From NCBI RefSeq assembly GCF_031178445.1, contig NZ_JAPSIY010000001.1:186001-250000 (forward strand): a stretch of 64,000 nt of DNA. Reading direction: 5' to 3'. Of the stretch, positions 18,233-27,127 are shown in pieces. Position numbers and translations under genes: made by a program. How positions within the stretch are numbered: the stretch's first letter is position 1; each line of letters opens with the position of its first letter. This stretch comes from Microbacterium sp. (GTDB taxonomy: Bacteria > Actinomycetota > Actinomycetes > Actinomycetales > Microbacteriaceae). Under the pieces are notes generated by a model. The model did no database searches. It saw nothing but the letters and a program-made list of their open reading frames with translations, and was not told the DNA's origin.

Positions 18233-20935
18233 TCAGCGTCCGAACACCTGGAGCTCCGCCAGATTCAGCATCTTCGTCGTCGAATCGAGCTGGATGCGCA
18301 CGTACCGGCCCTGCGCGCCGACCTCGATCACGCTCGGTCGCTCGGCACGGTCGGCGAAGAACGTCGCCCACACGCCGTCGGTACCGGCGGTGACAGTGGG
18401 ATCCTCCGACGTGAACGGGCTGTCCGACACGAACACGTAGACACCCTCGACGCGGTCCTGGCAGCAGTCATTGCGATTCCACAACGCGATCGCGTCGACC
18501 GCCGTCGAGGAGCCGAGGTCGACCTCGAGCCACGGCTGCGGATCGTTCTGCGCAGTGTGCGCGTAGTTGCTGATGTTGCCGTCGACCGCATTGGAGGCTG
18601 GGAACGGGGTTCCGCTGCTCTGCAGCACATAGGTAGACGACTGAGTCGCCGCCTTGCCGAGAGCGATGTTGGGCTCGCTCACGTACACCTCTCTGGTGCT
18701 GACGACCTCACCGTCGCCGTCGGAACTCGTGTACGAGCCGGCGACGCTGAACTCCTGGAGCTCGATCGCCTTGTCGCTGCCGATCGTGGGCACCACGGTC
18801 CAAGCGACGTCGACACCCTCCCCGCCCGGCACATCCTCGAAGCTGAGCGGCGTCTCGTCCGAGACGGTCCAGCCCTCCGGGGCGTCCAGCGAGATGGCGA
18901 GCGTGTCGAGTGCGACATCCGGCGAGGCGTTCGTGATCCGCGCCGTGATCCGCTCGGTGCCGCCGTTGTCGAACGGCGCACCGACGCTCGTCACGTCGAA
19001 CGCGAGGCGCGGCATCTGGAACACCTCGCCGGGAGGGTTGGCGCCGGCCGCGGCCGCGACGGCGACCGCTTCCTTCGGCAACCAGGTGAGCGACTCGTGG
19101 TTGTCGTACTGTGTGCTGCCACGGCCGTTCATCTTGCGGTAGGCGGCAGACGCCCAGTTGTCGTGGGCGACGTTCTCGATGCCGTAACCGGCCCAGTTCG
19201 ACAGCCAGGTGCGCGGAGGCTCGACACCGGTGATGACGTTGCGCGCCACGGTGATGTACGAGCTCTGCTCATCCAGGTAAATGCTGTTGTTGGTCGTCTT
19301 GTGGATGTAGTTCTCGTTGATCGTCGTGCCGGGCTGCGGCCCCTGTGTGTAGATGGATCCGCCGTCGGCCTGCTCCGACCAGGGCATCAGTGCCTCGACG
19401 ATGCGGTTGGCGTCGATCCGGTTGTCGCGGCTGAACGGGTTGCGCACCTCGGGCTGGTTCCATCCCCAGCCGAGCGAGATGCCACTGTAGGGCAGGTACT
19501 CGATCGTGTTGTGCGAGATCGAGGTCTCGGCCTCGTAACCGCCCCAGATCGCCACCGCGTCTGTGAACTCGAGACCGGGGTGGAGGATCGTGTTGCGCTC
19601 GTACACGTTGCCGCGTGATTCCAGCTCTGCGACGGGGTTCGCCTCCGTGTCGCCGGTGTAGATCGCCCCCGAGGACAGGTCCTCGAAGTGGTTGCCGATC
19701 ACCGAGACGCCCTGGCTTCCCTGCTCGACGACGATGCCAGCGCCGCCGAGGCGCCGGAAAGAGCCTCCGTCGATGACGACATCACGACCGGTGCGCACCA
19801 CCACGGCGGACGCGGGCTTGGTGTAGTAGCGGCCGGCGTGGTCGACCGGTCCGGTCTCGCCGGTGAGGGTGAGTCCCGCCTGCATGCTGGCGTAGCCTTC
19901 ATCCGTGTCGGGCTGGGTGTACGCACTGTGCGCGAAGCCGATGCCCTCGAAGCGCACGTGGTGCACGGGTGCGTCGGTTTTGCCGTCGAGCTTCAGCAGA
20001 GTCTCGGTGCGCGGGGTGACGAACGAAAGCTCACGCGGGTCCTCGCCGTCGCGCGCCTTGTATGTGACCGTCTTCGCCTTCGAGTCGTACGCCCACTCGC
20101 CAGGCTCGTCGATCAGTTCGGATGCTCCGGTGAAGAACGAAACGCCGGCGTAACGCGACGAGTCGACCGTGGTGGTGTCCCACGCCGGGCCGGTGCGATC
20201 GGTGCCCGCCGAGCTGTTCTTCCAGCACGGCTGAGACATCACGAGGGTGTCGCCGTCGACGCCGTCGACACCGCAGCGGAAGTTGCGCCAGCGGATCTTG
20301 ATCGAGGCCTCCAGGTCGACGGCGTCCGACCAGGTGAGCATCTCGGCCACCCCGGGCCCGGAGATGCCGGTGTCGGTGACGACGCACTCCTTGGCCGAGC
20401 ACGGCTCGCTCTCCGCGCGGGTGAGGCGGTCGCCGTCGGCGAACAGCTGACGAACAGACCCGCCGTCAGCAGCGGCGGCCTTCCACAGGCCCGCGTCCGC
20501 GTCGACCAGCTGCCACCCGTCGACGGCGACACCGCCGTCGAACACCGGATCCGCCCCCTCCGCCGCACGCCACACGACCGGCATCGCCGCCGTGCCGCTG
20601 TCACGGGCGTCGAGCACGAGCGGTTCGGAACGGTGGTAGGTGCCGTCGGCGAGCTCGACGACGATCGGCCGGTCGGCGTCCTCAGCCTGGAACTCGCGCA
20701 CCTTGTCGCGCGCCGCTTCGAGACTGCATGGCGCCTCGACCGTGCACGCGCTCGCCTTGCCGTCCGGCGCGACGTGGAACGTCCTCGGCCCGGCCTGCGC
20801 CGCGGCCGGGGAGAGCGGCGAGAGCGAAAGCGCTGCGGCGATCGCGGCTGTCAAGGCCAGCGCAGAGCGCCATCTCGTGGTCATCTTTCCTGGCACTCCG
20901 GCATCGACGCCTGTGCCCTGCAACTTCTTTGTCAC
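18233..20935 (-). CDS. Secreted right-handed parallel beta-helix protein with F5/8-type C domain
   Basis: The 900-residue exported protein has a Sec signal (hydrophobic core after MTTRWRS, probable cleavage after AQA near residue 48). A long parallel beta-helix follows, with many short N/G-turn repeats (e.g. SISHNTIEYLPYSGISLGW, TTINENYIHKTTNNSIYL). Next is an NPCBM-associated NEW3-like domain (~650-735), then a C-terminal discoidin/F5-8 type C carbohydrate-binding domain from ~753 (NIALGKAATQSST...). The architecture fits a polysaccharide-acting lyase or glycosidase; the substrate is unknown. The GTG start at 20935 follows GAAGGG; an in-frame ATG at 20884 is the alternative. It has no sugar-locus neighbours. 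Confidence 0.85.
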   Translation of the reverse strand: MTKKLQGTGVDAGVPGKMTTRWRSALALTAAIAAALSLSPLSPAAAQAGPRTFHVAPDGKASACTVEAPCSLEAARDKVREFQAEDADRPIVVELADGTYHRSEPLVLDARDSGTAAMPVVWRAAEGADPVFDGGVAVDGWQLVDADAGLWKAAAADGGSVRQLFADGDRLTRAESEPCSAKECVVTDTGISGPGVAEMLTWSDAVDLEASIKIRWRNFRCGVDGVDGDTLVMSQPCWKNSSAGTDRTGPAWDTTTVDSSRYAGVSFFTGASELIDEPGEWAYDSKAKTVTYKARDGEDPRELSFVTPRTETLLKLDGKTDAPVHHVRFEGIGFAHSAYTQPDTDEGYASMQAGLTLTGETGPVDHAGRYYTKPASAVVVRTGRDVVIDGGSFRRLGGAGIVVEQGSQGVSVIGNHFEDLSSGAIYTGDTEANPVAELESRGNVYERNTILHPGLEFTDAVAIWGGYEAETSISHNTIEYLPYSGISLGWGWNQPEVRNPFSRDNRIDANRIVEALMPWSEQADGGSIYTQGPQPGTTINENYIHKTTNNSIYLDEQSSYITVARNVITGVEPPRTWLSNWAGYGIENVAHDNWASAAYRKMNGRGSTQYDNHESLTWLPKEAVAVAAAAGANPPGEVFQMPRLAFDVTSVGAPFDNGGTERITARITNASPDVALDTLAISLDAPEGWTVSDETPLSFEDVPGGEGVDVAWTVVPTIGSDKAIELQEFSVAGSYTSSDGDGEVVSTREVYVSEPNIALGKAATQSSTYVLQSSGTPFPASNAVDGNISNYAHTAQNDPQPWLEVDLGSSTAVDAIALWNRNDCCQDRVEGVYVFVSDSPFTSEDPTVTAGTDGVWATFFADRAERPSVIEVGAQGRYVRIQLDSTTKMLNLAELQVFGR

Positions 20936-21131
20936 GTCTCGATCCCTTCAAAGATCGGATCTATGGGTCGCCAGCAACGGTAGCGAATCGTTTAACATGC
21001 AGCAATAGGCATCTGACGATGGTCGTACAGGCCACGACGTCCGATCTCTTCATCGAGACCGTTGACGACTGACCGTACCGTCCGAAGGCGCCGCAGAGCA
21101 GGATCACCGCAGCACGCGAGGGGCACGCCCG

Positions 21132-21707
21132 TCAGATCAGCCGCATCGTCGCTTCGAGCAGGGCGGTCAGCGGCGGCGGCATCCGCTCGACCGGGACGAC
21201 ATCGATCACGTCGGCGGCGAAGCGCGCCTTACGCCCTGCCGCCGTGCCCGCGAACCGGTGCAGCTGCTGCTCGAGGGGCCTCTCCCGCTGGGCCGGCTGC
21301 CCCTGGAACGTGCGGAATCGGGCGAGCTCGCCGCGGGCGGCGAGGGTCTGCAGCACGAGCTCAGCGCCGGCCGCACGGATCACCTCGTCCTCCAGGTCGC
21401 GCTCGCAGCCGAAGAATCCGACGTCGCCGGGATCGTCCGTGACGTCGGCGAGCACGCTGACGTCGTGCAGCACGCCGGCGACGTAGCGCCCCTCCGCAGA
21501 GTCGTAGAGCCCGAGCACCCGCCCTGCCGAGACGTCACCCCCAAGCCCGGTCAACGCGCGACGCAGGTTGGTGACGCCATCGAGATCGACCAGCGCCAGC
21601 CCCTCCAAGGACGCGCCCCGACGCCTGGCGAGCGCGCGGAAGGCGAGACTGTCGCTTCTGCCCTCGAACAGCACGACGGCGCGAGATGCTCCGGTACCGG
21701 CCGACAT
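21132..21707 (-). CDS. Stand-alone TOPRIM-domain protein (OLD-nuclease-like)
   Basis: The 191-residue protein begins VVLFEGRSDSLAFRALARRRG, followed by LVDLDG. These are the acidic (E, DxD-like) positions of a TOPRIM fold as found at the C-terminus of OLD-family nucleases. No ATPase partner is adjacent. A -10-like TAGGGT lies 6 nt before the ATG, indicating a leaderless transcript. Function is unknown; nuclease activity is only a family-level inference. Confidence 0.7.
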   Translation of the reverse strand: MSAGTGASRAVVLFEGRSDSLAFRALARRRGASLEGLALVDLDGVTNLRRALTGLGGDVSAGRVLGLYDSAEGRYVAGVLHDVSVLADVTDDPGDVGFFGCERDLEDEVIRAAGAELVLQTLAARGELARFRTFQGQPAQRERPLEQQLHRFAGTAAGRKARFAADVIDVVPVERMPPPLTALLEATMRLI

Positions 21708-21771
21708 GGCTCGACCCTAACGCGCGGCGCGCCGTCACCACCCGTTCACCCTGCCCGGCCAGACTTCGAGG

Positions 21772-23154
21772 ATGAGCGAAGAGCGTGCAATGCCGCATCC
21801 GGAGCCCACCGCGCCGGCTGTCGAAGACGTCCGCAAGCCCGGCGTGCTCGCCTGGGCCCTGTGGGACTGGGGATCGGCAGCGTTCAACGCGGTCGTCACG
21901 ACCTTCGTCTTCAGCACCTTCCTGGCCAGCACCTACTTCGTCGACGACGCCGTTCTCGATGCGGCGGGAGATGATGCCAAGGACCCGGCGGTGGTCGCAG
22001 CGCTCGCGAACAACGCCAGCATCATCGGCATCGCCCTCATGATCGCCGGCATCGTGATCGCCGTGCTCGCGCCCGTGCTCGGCCAGCGCTCAGACGGCAC
22101 GGGGCGCCGCAAACTCTGGCTCGGCGTCAACACGTTCGTGGTGGTGCTGGCCATGGCAGCGATGGTGTTCGTCGAGGGTGCGCCCGCCTACCTGATCCTC
22201 GGCGCCACGCTGCTGGCGGTCGGCAACGTGTTCTTCGAGTTCGCAGGCGTCAATTACAACGCCATGCTCGTGCAGGTCTCGACCAAACAGGACATGGGGC
22301 GCGTCTCCGGCTTCGGGTGGGGCATGGGGTACGTCGGCGGAATCGCGCTGCTGGTGATCCTGCTGGTCGGTTTCATCGGACTGGCCTCGAGCCCCGGCCC
22401 GCTCGGCATCACCACCGACGACGGCCTGCACATCCGCCTCGCGGTGCTCGCCTCGGCGGTGTGGTTCGGCGTCTTCGCGATCCCCGTGCTGTTGCGCGTG
22501 CCGGAGATCCCCGCGCAGGAGCGGCGGGTACGCGTCGGCTTCTTCCGCTCGTACGCCGTGCTGTGGGGCACGATCACGAAGCTGTGGCGCGGCAACAGGC
22601 AGGTGCTGCTCTTCCTGCTTGCGAGCGCCGTCTTCCGCGACGGACTCGCCGGCGTGTTCACCTTCGGGGCGATCATCGCTGCCCAGGTCTTCGGCTTCTC
22701 CTCGACGGAAGTGCTGTACTTCGCCGTCGCCGCGAACATCGTCGCCGGCGTCTCCACGATCATCGCCGGGCGGCTCGACGACCGCTTCGGCCCCAAGAAC
22801 GTGATCCTGATCTCGCTGATCGGACTCGTCATCGCCGGCAGCGTGGTGCTGTTCATCGGCACCGCCGCGATCGGGTTCTGGATCGTCGGGCTCATCCTGT
22901 GCATGTTCGTCGGCCCGATCCAGGCGGCGAGCCGCTCGTTCCTCGCGCGCATCACACCGCCGGGACGCGAGGGAGAGATCTTCGGCCTCTACGCCACGAC
23001 GGGACGGGCGGTGTCGTTCCTCGCTCCGGGTCTGTTCGCGCTGTTCGTCGGCATCTCCGGTGACACCCGCCTCGGCATCCTGGGCATCGTGCTGGTACTG
23101 GCCGCCGGTCTGCTGCTCATGCTTCCCGTCAAGGCGAAGCAGGCCGTGATCTGA
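21772..23154 (+). CDS. MFS transporter, UMF1/Atg22-like family
   Basis: This 460-residue, roughly 12-helix membrane protein opens with VLAWALWDWGSAAFNAVVTTFVF, the signature of the UMF1 (Atg22-like) group. The cytoplasmic GQRSDGTGRRK loop follows the second helix. Eukaryotic Atg22 exports amino acids from vacuoles; bacterial substrates are unknown. A GAGG precedes the ATG. It is divergent from the TOPRIM gene. Confidence 0.88.
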   Translation: MSEERAMPHPEPTAPAVEDVRKPGVLAWALWDWGSAAFNAVVTTFVFSTFLASTYFVDDAVLDAAGDDAKDPAVVAALANNASIIGIALMIAGIVIAVLAPVLGQRSDGTGRRKLWLGVNTFVVVLAMAAMVFVEGAPAYLILGATLLAVGNVFFEFAGVNYNAMLVQVSTKQDMGRVSGFGWGMGYVGGIALLVILLVGFIGLASSPGPLGITTDDGLHIRLAVLASAVWFGVFAIPVLLRVPEIPAQERRVRVGFFRSYAVLWGTITKLWRGNRQVLLFLLASAVFRDGLAGVFTFGAIIAAQVFGFSSTEVLYFAVAANIVAGVSTIIAGRLDDRFGPKNVILISLIGLVIAGSVVLFIGTAAIGFWIVGLILCMFVGPIQAASRSFLARITPPGREGEIFGLYATTGRAVSFLAPGLFALFVGISGDTRLGILGIVLVLAAGLLLMLPVKAKQAVI

Positions 23155-23208
23155 GGCTTCCGTGGCACCCACACGGCCGGTCGAAGGACTGACGGCCTCG
23201 AGAAGGGG

Positions 23209-23889
23209 TCACCGCCGCAAGAGCACGAGCGCGGACTCGTCCGCACCAGCGCTGAGCAGCCGCTGCCGCATCCCGAGCGCGGCGATCTCGTACGGCCTGT
23301 CGCTTCCGTAGAGCAGTGAGCGGGCGTTGGCCTGCTCATACAGAGCGGGCAGCTCGAAGGCGAGCAGCTCGACCCCGGCGGTGTCGAGTTGTAGGTCCCC
23401 GGCCTCCGCGGCGTAGCGCACCTGGGCCGCGATGTAGCCGTACCAGTCGGCCATCGCCGCCCGCACCGCGTCGCGCACCGGCCCCGGCTTCGAGTCCACA
23501 TCTGCGCTGACCGCGGCGAAGAAGCATCCGCCCGAGAACACCCTCGTGCGCGAGTACTCGATCAGATGATGCATGAGCGCGACCAGGCGAGGCAGCCCGC
23601 GCGCATGCTCGCGTGCCGGCTCCACGACGACGGCCATGAACACGGTGCGGCCGGCCTCGACGGTGGCGAGCTGCAGTCCGGCCTTGTTCTGAAACAGCCC
23701 CGCGATACTGCTCTTGCTGTGCCCGGAGGCATCGGCGAGTCGGCCGATACTCAGGCCGTCGAGCCCCTCGACCGAGGCCAGATCGGTCGCAAAGGTGAGC
23801 ACCGTCCGCCGCGAGGCGTCTCCCCGCGCTCGCCGGCCGTCGAACGACGCCTCGACCGTGACGGTCGACCCCGCGGCTTCCTCAGACAT
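23209..23889 (-). CDS. TetR family transcriptional regulator
   Basis: A 226-residue repressor with an N-terminal helix-turn-helix (GLDGLSIGRLADASGHSKSSIAGLFQNK, a TetR signature) and a C-terminal ligand-binding region. It is transcribed divergently from the alpha/beta hydrolase. A TAGACT -10-like box is 6 nt before its ATG and abuts the double palindrome at 23900-23940, so autorepression and control of the hydrolase from the same operator are likely. The ligand is unknown. Confidence 0.92.
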   Translation of the reverse strand: MSEEAAGSTVTVEASFDGRRARGDASRRTVLTFATDLASVEGLDGLSIGRLADASGHSKSSIAGLFQNKAGLQLATVEAGRTVFMAVVVEPAREHARGLPRLVALMHHLIEYSRTRVFSGGCFFAAVSADVDSKPGPVRDAVRAAMADWYGYIAAQVRYAAEAGDLQLDTAGVELLAFELPALYEQANARSLLYGSDRPYEIAALGMRQRLLSAGADESALVLLRR

Positions 23890-23899
23890 GGCTCTAGTC

Positions 23900-23940
23900 T
23901 ACGAACGATCGTTCATATAGTCTATGAACGATCGTTCGTA
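23900..23940. promoter_or_regulatory. Double palindromic operator of the TetR/hydrolase pair
   Basis: Two copies of the perfect palindrome GAACGATCGTTC (inside 23900-23917 and 23923-23940), flanked by TAC/ATA and TAT/GTA, sit back to back about 23 bp centre to centre. The whole 40-bp block is nearly self-complementary. It covers the space between the two divergent starts and is the probable TetR binding site, possibly for two dimers. Confidence 0.85.
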
Positions 23941-23955
23941 TTGATGGGAGTGGAT

Positions 23956-24870
23956 ATGTCCACAGCGCTGAAGATCGCCGCCGCCGGCATCCGGTCCATA
24001 TCGTCGGTGTCGCCCACTCTTGCCGGGAGGTTCGCGACCCCCCTGTTCTTCTCCACCCGGCCACGCATGCGGGTTCGCGAGGACGACATGGCGACGCATG
24101 CCGCGGCCGCGTGCGAGACCGCCGACGTTCGGGGTCGGCCGATAGTCACCTATCGCTGGGGCACCGGCACGCGAGCGGCGCTGCTGATGCACGGCTGGAG
24201 CGGTCGCGCCTCGCAGTTCGCGACCCTTGTTCGCGACCTCCTCGCGGAGGGATACCGGGTGCACGCGTTCGACGCTCCGGCGCACGGTTCCTCTGCGGGC
24301 GCACGCACGGACGTGCGCGACTGGATCGCGGCGGCACGGCTGATCGCCGACGCCGATGGTCCTCTCGACCTCATCGTGGGTCACTCGTTCGGCGCGTTCG
24401 CCGCACTGGCCGCGGTCCGCGGGGGAATCGCGGCGCCGCGAGTGGTGTCGATCGCGGGCGCGGGGCGGGTCGACGCGTTCTTCGACGAGTTCGGGCGCAC
24501 GCTCCGCATGCCCTCTCGCACGCGCTCCAGCTTCGAGGAAGCGTTCCACCGGCGCCTGGGCATGAGCCGCGCCGAGACCGCCTCGCGTTTCGACTCTCTC
24601 GCGGACCCGCTGCCGTCGCACACGGAGCTGCTCGCCATCCATGACGTCGACGACCGCGCGTTGAGTGCACAGAGCTCGACCGATCTGCATCTCGCTCACG
24701 GCGAGCGTTCGCGCCTGCTGCTGACGCACGGATTCGGGCACAACCGGCTGCTCGGATCGGATGCGGTGCTCGACGCGGTGCTCGCGTTCGCCGCCGGTGG
24801 CGTGCGGGGCGTGGATGCCGCGGGAATCGGAAGCGGCGCCGTCGGCACCGACACCCCCGCGCCGCGGTAG
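23956..24870 (+). CDS. Alpha/beta hydrolase
   Basis: The 304-residue hydrolase has the oxyanion-hole LLMHGWSG, nucleophile elbow GHSFGA and a late catalytic His in THGFGHNRLLG. Its enzyme class (esterase, lipase, haloperoxidase) cannot be read from sequence. The ATG at 23956 is chosen because GGGAG lies 5 nt upstream; an ATG at 23944 would add four residues. It is probably repressed by the divergent TetR protein. Confidence 0.88.
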   Translation: MSTALKIAAAGIRSISSVSPTLAGRFATPLFFSTRPRMRVREDDMATHAAAACETADVRGRPIVTYRWGTGTRAALLMHGWSGRASQFATLVRDLLAEGYRVHAFDAPAHGSSAGARTDVRDWIAAARLIADADGPLDLIVGHSFGAFAALAAVRGGIAAPRVVSIAGAGRVDAFFDEFGRTLRMPSRTRSSFEEAFHRRLGMSRAETASRFDSLADPLPSHTELLAIHDVDDRALSAQSSTDLHLAHGERSRLLLTHGFGHNRLLGSDAVLDAVLAFAAGGVRGVDAAGIGSGAVGTDTPAPR

Positions 24871-24875
24871 CGGGC

Positions 24876-25373
24876 TCAGACGCCCCAGTTGTCGGCGAGC
24901 TTGGTGAGCAGGCGCGCGAGCTCGGCACTCTCCTCGTCGGAGAAGGCGGCGAGCGCCCGCGAGAGCGCCTCGCGCCGTTCCCCACGCACGCCCCGGAAGA
25001 GCCGGACACCCTCTTCCGTGAGCGCGATCCTTGTGCGCCTGGCGTCGTCGGGGTCGACCTCCCGGCGCACCCAGCCGCGATCGACGCCCTGCTGCACGAG
25101 CCTTGAGGCGCGGGGCTGATCCACACCGATCGCCTCCGCCAGGCCGCTCACGCTGAGCGGATCGGATGCGGCGGCGAGCGCCTCGACCATCCGGATCACC
25201 GCGGGCGTGCCCTGGCGTGCGCCGTCGGCGACCCACGGCGTCCGACCCCACCCGTGGGGCCCGTGTGGACCGCGCCCGTGCGGATGCTGCCTTGAGTGCA
25301 GGCCGCGCCGCGCACGCAGCCGCGACAGCGCGGTGGCGATGGCGTCGGCAGGATTGACGGGCTCGGTGGACAT
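24876..25373 (-). CDS. MarR family regulator with His-containing N-terminus
   Basis: A 165-residue winged-helix regulator (DPLSVSGLAEAIGVDQPRASRLVQQGVDRGWVRREVDPDDARRTRIALTEEG). Its N-terminal tail has five His in a Gly/Pro-rich stretch (residues ~26-41), which could bind metal. A TAAAAT -10 box lies 6 nt before the ATG, so the message is leaderless. It is divergent from a second, much more His-rich MarR protein across an unusually AT-rich operator region. Confidence 0.88.
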   Translation of the reverse strand: MSTEPVNPADAIATALSRLRARRGLHSRQHPHGRGPHGPHGWGRTPWVADGARQGTPAVIRMVEALAAASDPLSVSGLAEAIGVDQPRASRLVQQGVDRGWVRREVDPDDARRTRIALTEEGVRLFRGVRGERREALSRALAAFSDEESAELARLLTKLADNWGV

Positions 25374-25393
25374 GGATCGATTTTACATGCGAC

Positions 25394-25436
25394 TTGACAT
25401 GGAACTGAAATGCATGTCACACTGCATATACATGCA
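25394..25436. promoter_or_regulatory. Shared operator/promoter region of the divergent MarR genes
   Basis: Two overlapping symmetric signals occupy the 84-bp gap. TGACAT (25395-25400) is mirrored by ATGTCA (25414-25419), and TGCAT-N4-ATGCA spans 25423-25436. The stretch is strikingly AT-rich compared with its surroundings. Position over both promoters suggests binding by one or both MarR proteins. Confidence 0.6.
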
Positions 25437-25457
25437 ATATGACAAGTAAGGAATGCC

Positions 25458-26144
25458 ATGAACACCGATCAGAACCCCACCTCCTCCGATTCCCGCCCCT
25501 TCGGCTACTGGATCACCGCCGTGGATCGCCTGCTGCGAGCCGAGTTCGCGACCGTCTTCGAAGACGAGGGCATCACCCGCCGAGACTGGCGGATGCTGAA
25601 CGTCGTCGACGGCACTGCGGCATCCGACCGCAGCCCGCGCGGCCGCGACCTGCACCGACTGGTCGACCTCGGCTGGGTCGCACGCTCCGCGGACGGCTGG
25701 ACTCTCACCGAAACGGGCCGCCTGGCCAAGCAGCGCCTCGGCGTCGCCGTGCAGGAGATCCGCGAGCGCATCGCCGGTGCGGTGACACCCGATGAGTTCG
25801 CGACCATGGGCGCGACGCTCGAGAAGATCGCCCGCGAGCTCGGCTGGCAGGAGGGCCGCGAACTCCCCCGCCGCGGACGCAGCCACGGATCGCGCCACGG
25901 CCGCCGCGAACACGGCCACAGGAGCGGTCACGGCTCGACGCGCGAGCACCGGATGCACCATGGCGGCGAAGCCGGTCACCGCTTCCTCGGGCACGACACG
26001 GACGAGCATCAGGGCCCGCAGCGTCACGGCCGCCACGACTTCGACCACCGAGGCCACAGCGGCCATCACGGCCACCACGGCCACCACGGCCACCACGGCC
26101 ACCCGAACCGCGCGCACCACATCCACATCCACACGCACGGCTGA
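25458..26144 (+). CDS. MarR-like regulator with histidine-rich C-terminal tail
   Basis: In this 228-residue protein, the first ~135 residues resemble a MarR winged helix (FGYWITAVDRLLRAEFATVFEDEGITRRDWRMLNVV). From about residue 140 the chain is low-complexity, with about 29 His in 90 residues. It ends in GHH repeats and HHIHIHTHG, a plausible metal sink or sensor (Ni, Zn, Cu or Co). An AAGGA ribosome binding site precedes the ATG. No metal transporter is adjacent, so the regulon is unknown. Confidence 0.8.
   Translation: MNTDQNPTSSDSRPFGYWITAVDRLLRAEFATVFEDEGITRRDWRMLNVVDGTAASDRSPRGRDLHRLVDLGWVARSADGWTLTETGRLAKQRLGVAVQEIRERIAGAVTPDEFATMGATLEKIARELGWQEGRELPRRGRSHGSRHGRREHGHRSGHGSTREHRMHHGGEAGHRFLGHDTDEHQGPQRHGRHDFDHRGHSGHHGHHGHHGHHGHPNRAHHIHIHTHG
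26061..26104 (+). repeat. 9-bp tandem repeat coding for Gly-His-His
   Basis: Four full units of GGCCACCAC (the first GGCCATCAC) and one partial lie in the His-rich tail of the MarR-like gene. Copy number could vary by slippage and change tail length. Confidence 0.85.
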
Positions 26145-26242
26145 TCCCGTGCAGGCGATCCCGTCGATCCGGCGCCGCGGCGCCCGTCGGCGGGATGCCT
26201 GAACGCGGAATAGCCCGGCCGGCGCGCCGGTTGCCAGAAGGC

Positions 26243-27127
26243 ATGAGCCTTCTCACGCCGATGCCGGGCCCTGCCATCACCGGGCGTGAAGCCGCCCTGG
26301 AACGGCTCCTCGGAGAGATCGCCGTCAGCATCCGATCGCAGCGGCGCATCCTCTCCGCCGGCCACGACACCGTCATGCTTCCCGCCGACGGCGTCTCCCT
26401 CGTCTACGTCCTCTCGGGTGAAGTCGAGCTGCCCGCGGACCGCGGACTGCCCGACGGGATCTCATCCGGCGACGCCCTGATGTCATCGGGCCGTCGCGCT
26501 CTCACGATGCAGCTCCCCGCCGGCTCGGGAGTGCTCGTCTCGCACCTGCAGCTCGCCGACAGTGCCGCGCACCTTGCAGAGCTCCTTCCCGACACGGCCT
26601 GGATCCACCACTTCGACGAACTCGAACCCGCCGCCGCGGCGCTCGCCCATCACATGGGCACGGATCGACCGGTGGCATGCCCCGAGCGCGAGGGCGATCT
26701 GGTGATCTGCCGCATGATGGCGACCACGTTGCTGCAGTCGGTGATCCGTGCCTGGACCACCGTCGGCTGCGCGCCCGAAGGCTGGCCGTCCCGCACGAAC
26801 GATCCGTTCCTCGATCGGGTGCTCGACGCCGTGCGCGATGACCCCGGGCGGGAATGGACGGTCGATCAGATGGCATCGATCAGCGCGCTGTCACGCACGG
26901 TGTTCGCCGAGCGTTTCCGCAGGGCCTTCGGCCGCTCGCCCGCGCAGTACGTCACGGAGGTGCGCATGATGGCCGCCCGCGCGCTGCTCATCGACGGGCG
27001 AGCCGTCAGCGAGGTGTCGCGTGAACTGGGATACGGCTCCGACGAGGGCTTCAGCCGTGCGTTCCGCCGACACACCGGCATGACTCCCTCCGCGTGGCGG
27101 GTCGGCCGCCCGCTCACCCCGGCCTGA
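26243..27127 (+). CDS. AraC family transcriptional regulator
   Basis: The protein has an N-terminal cupin-like region and a C-terminal double helix-turn-helix (WTVDQMASISALSRTVFAERFRRAFGRSPAQYV, then SEVSRELGYGSDEGFSRAFRRHTGMTPSAWR). The start is uncertain: the ATG at 26243 sits in the loop of a perfect 7-bp inverted repeat (AGAAGGC/GCCTTCT, 26236-26253), and a 16-residue longer form starts at 26195. A 12-bp palindrome CCGGCGCGCCGG (26219-26230) lies just upstream. It converges on an MFS exporter that it may control. Confidence 0.88.
   Translation: MSLLTPMPGPAITGREAALERLLGEIAVSIRSQRRILSAGHDTVMLPADGVSLVYVLSGEVELPADRGLPDGISSGDALMSSGRRALTMQLPAGSGVLVSHLQLADSAAHLAELLPDTAWIHHFDELEPAAAALAHHMGTDRPVACPEREGDLVICRMMATTLLQSVIRAWTTVGCAPEGWPSRTNDPFLDRVLDAVRDDPGREWTVDQMASISALSRTVFAERFRRAFGRSPAQYVTEVRMMAARALLIDGRAVSEVSRELGYGSDEGFSRAFRRHTGMTPSAWRVGRPLTPA

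Noticed and set aside
26061-26104. A short CRISPR-like or satellite repeat
   Set aside because: It is a 9-bp codon repeat within a coding region with no spacers. No CRISPR array was seen anywhere in the window.
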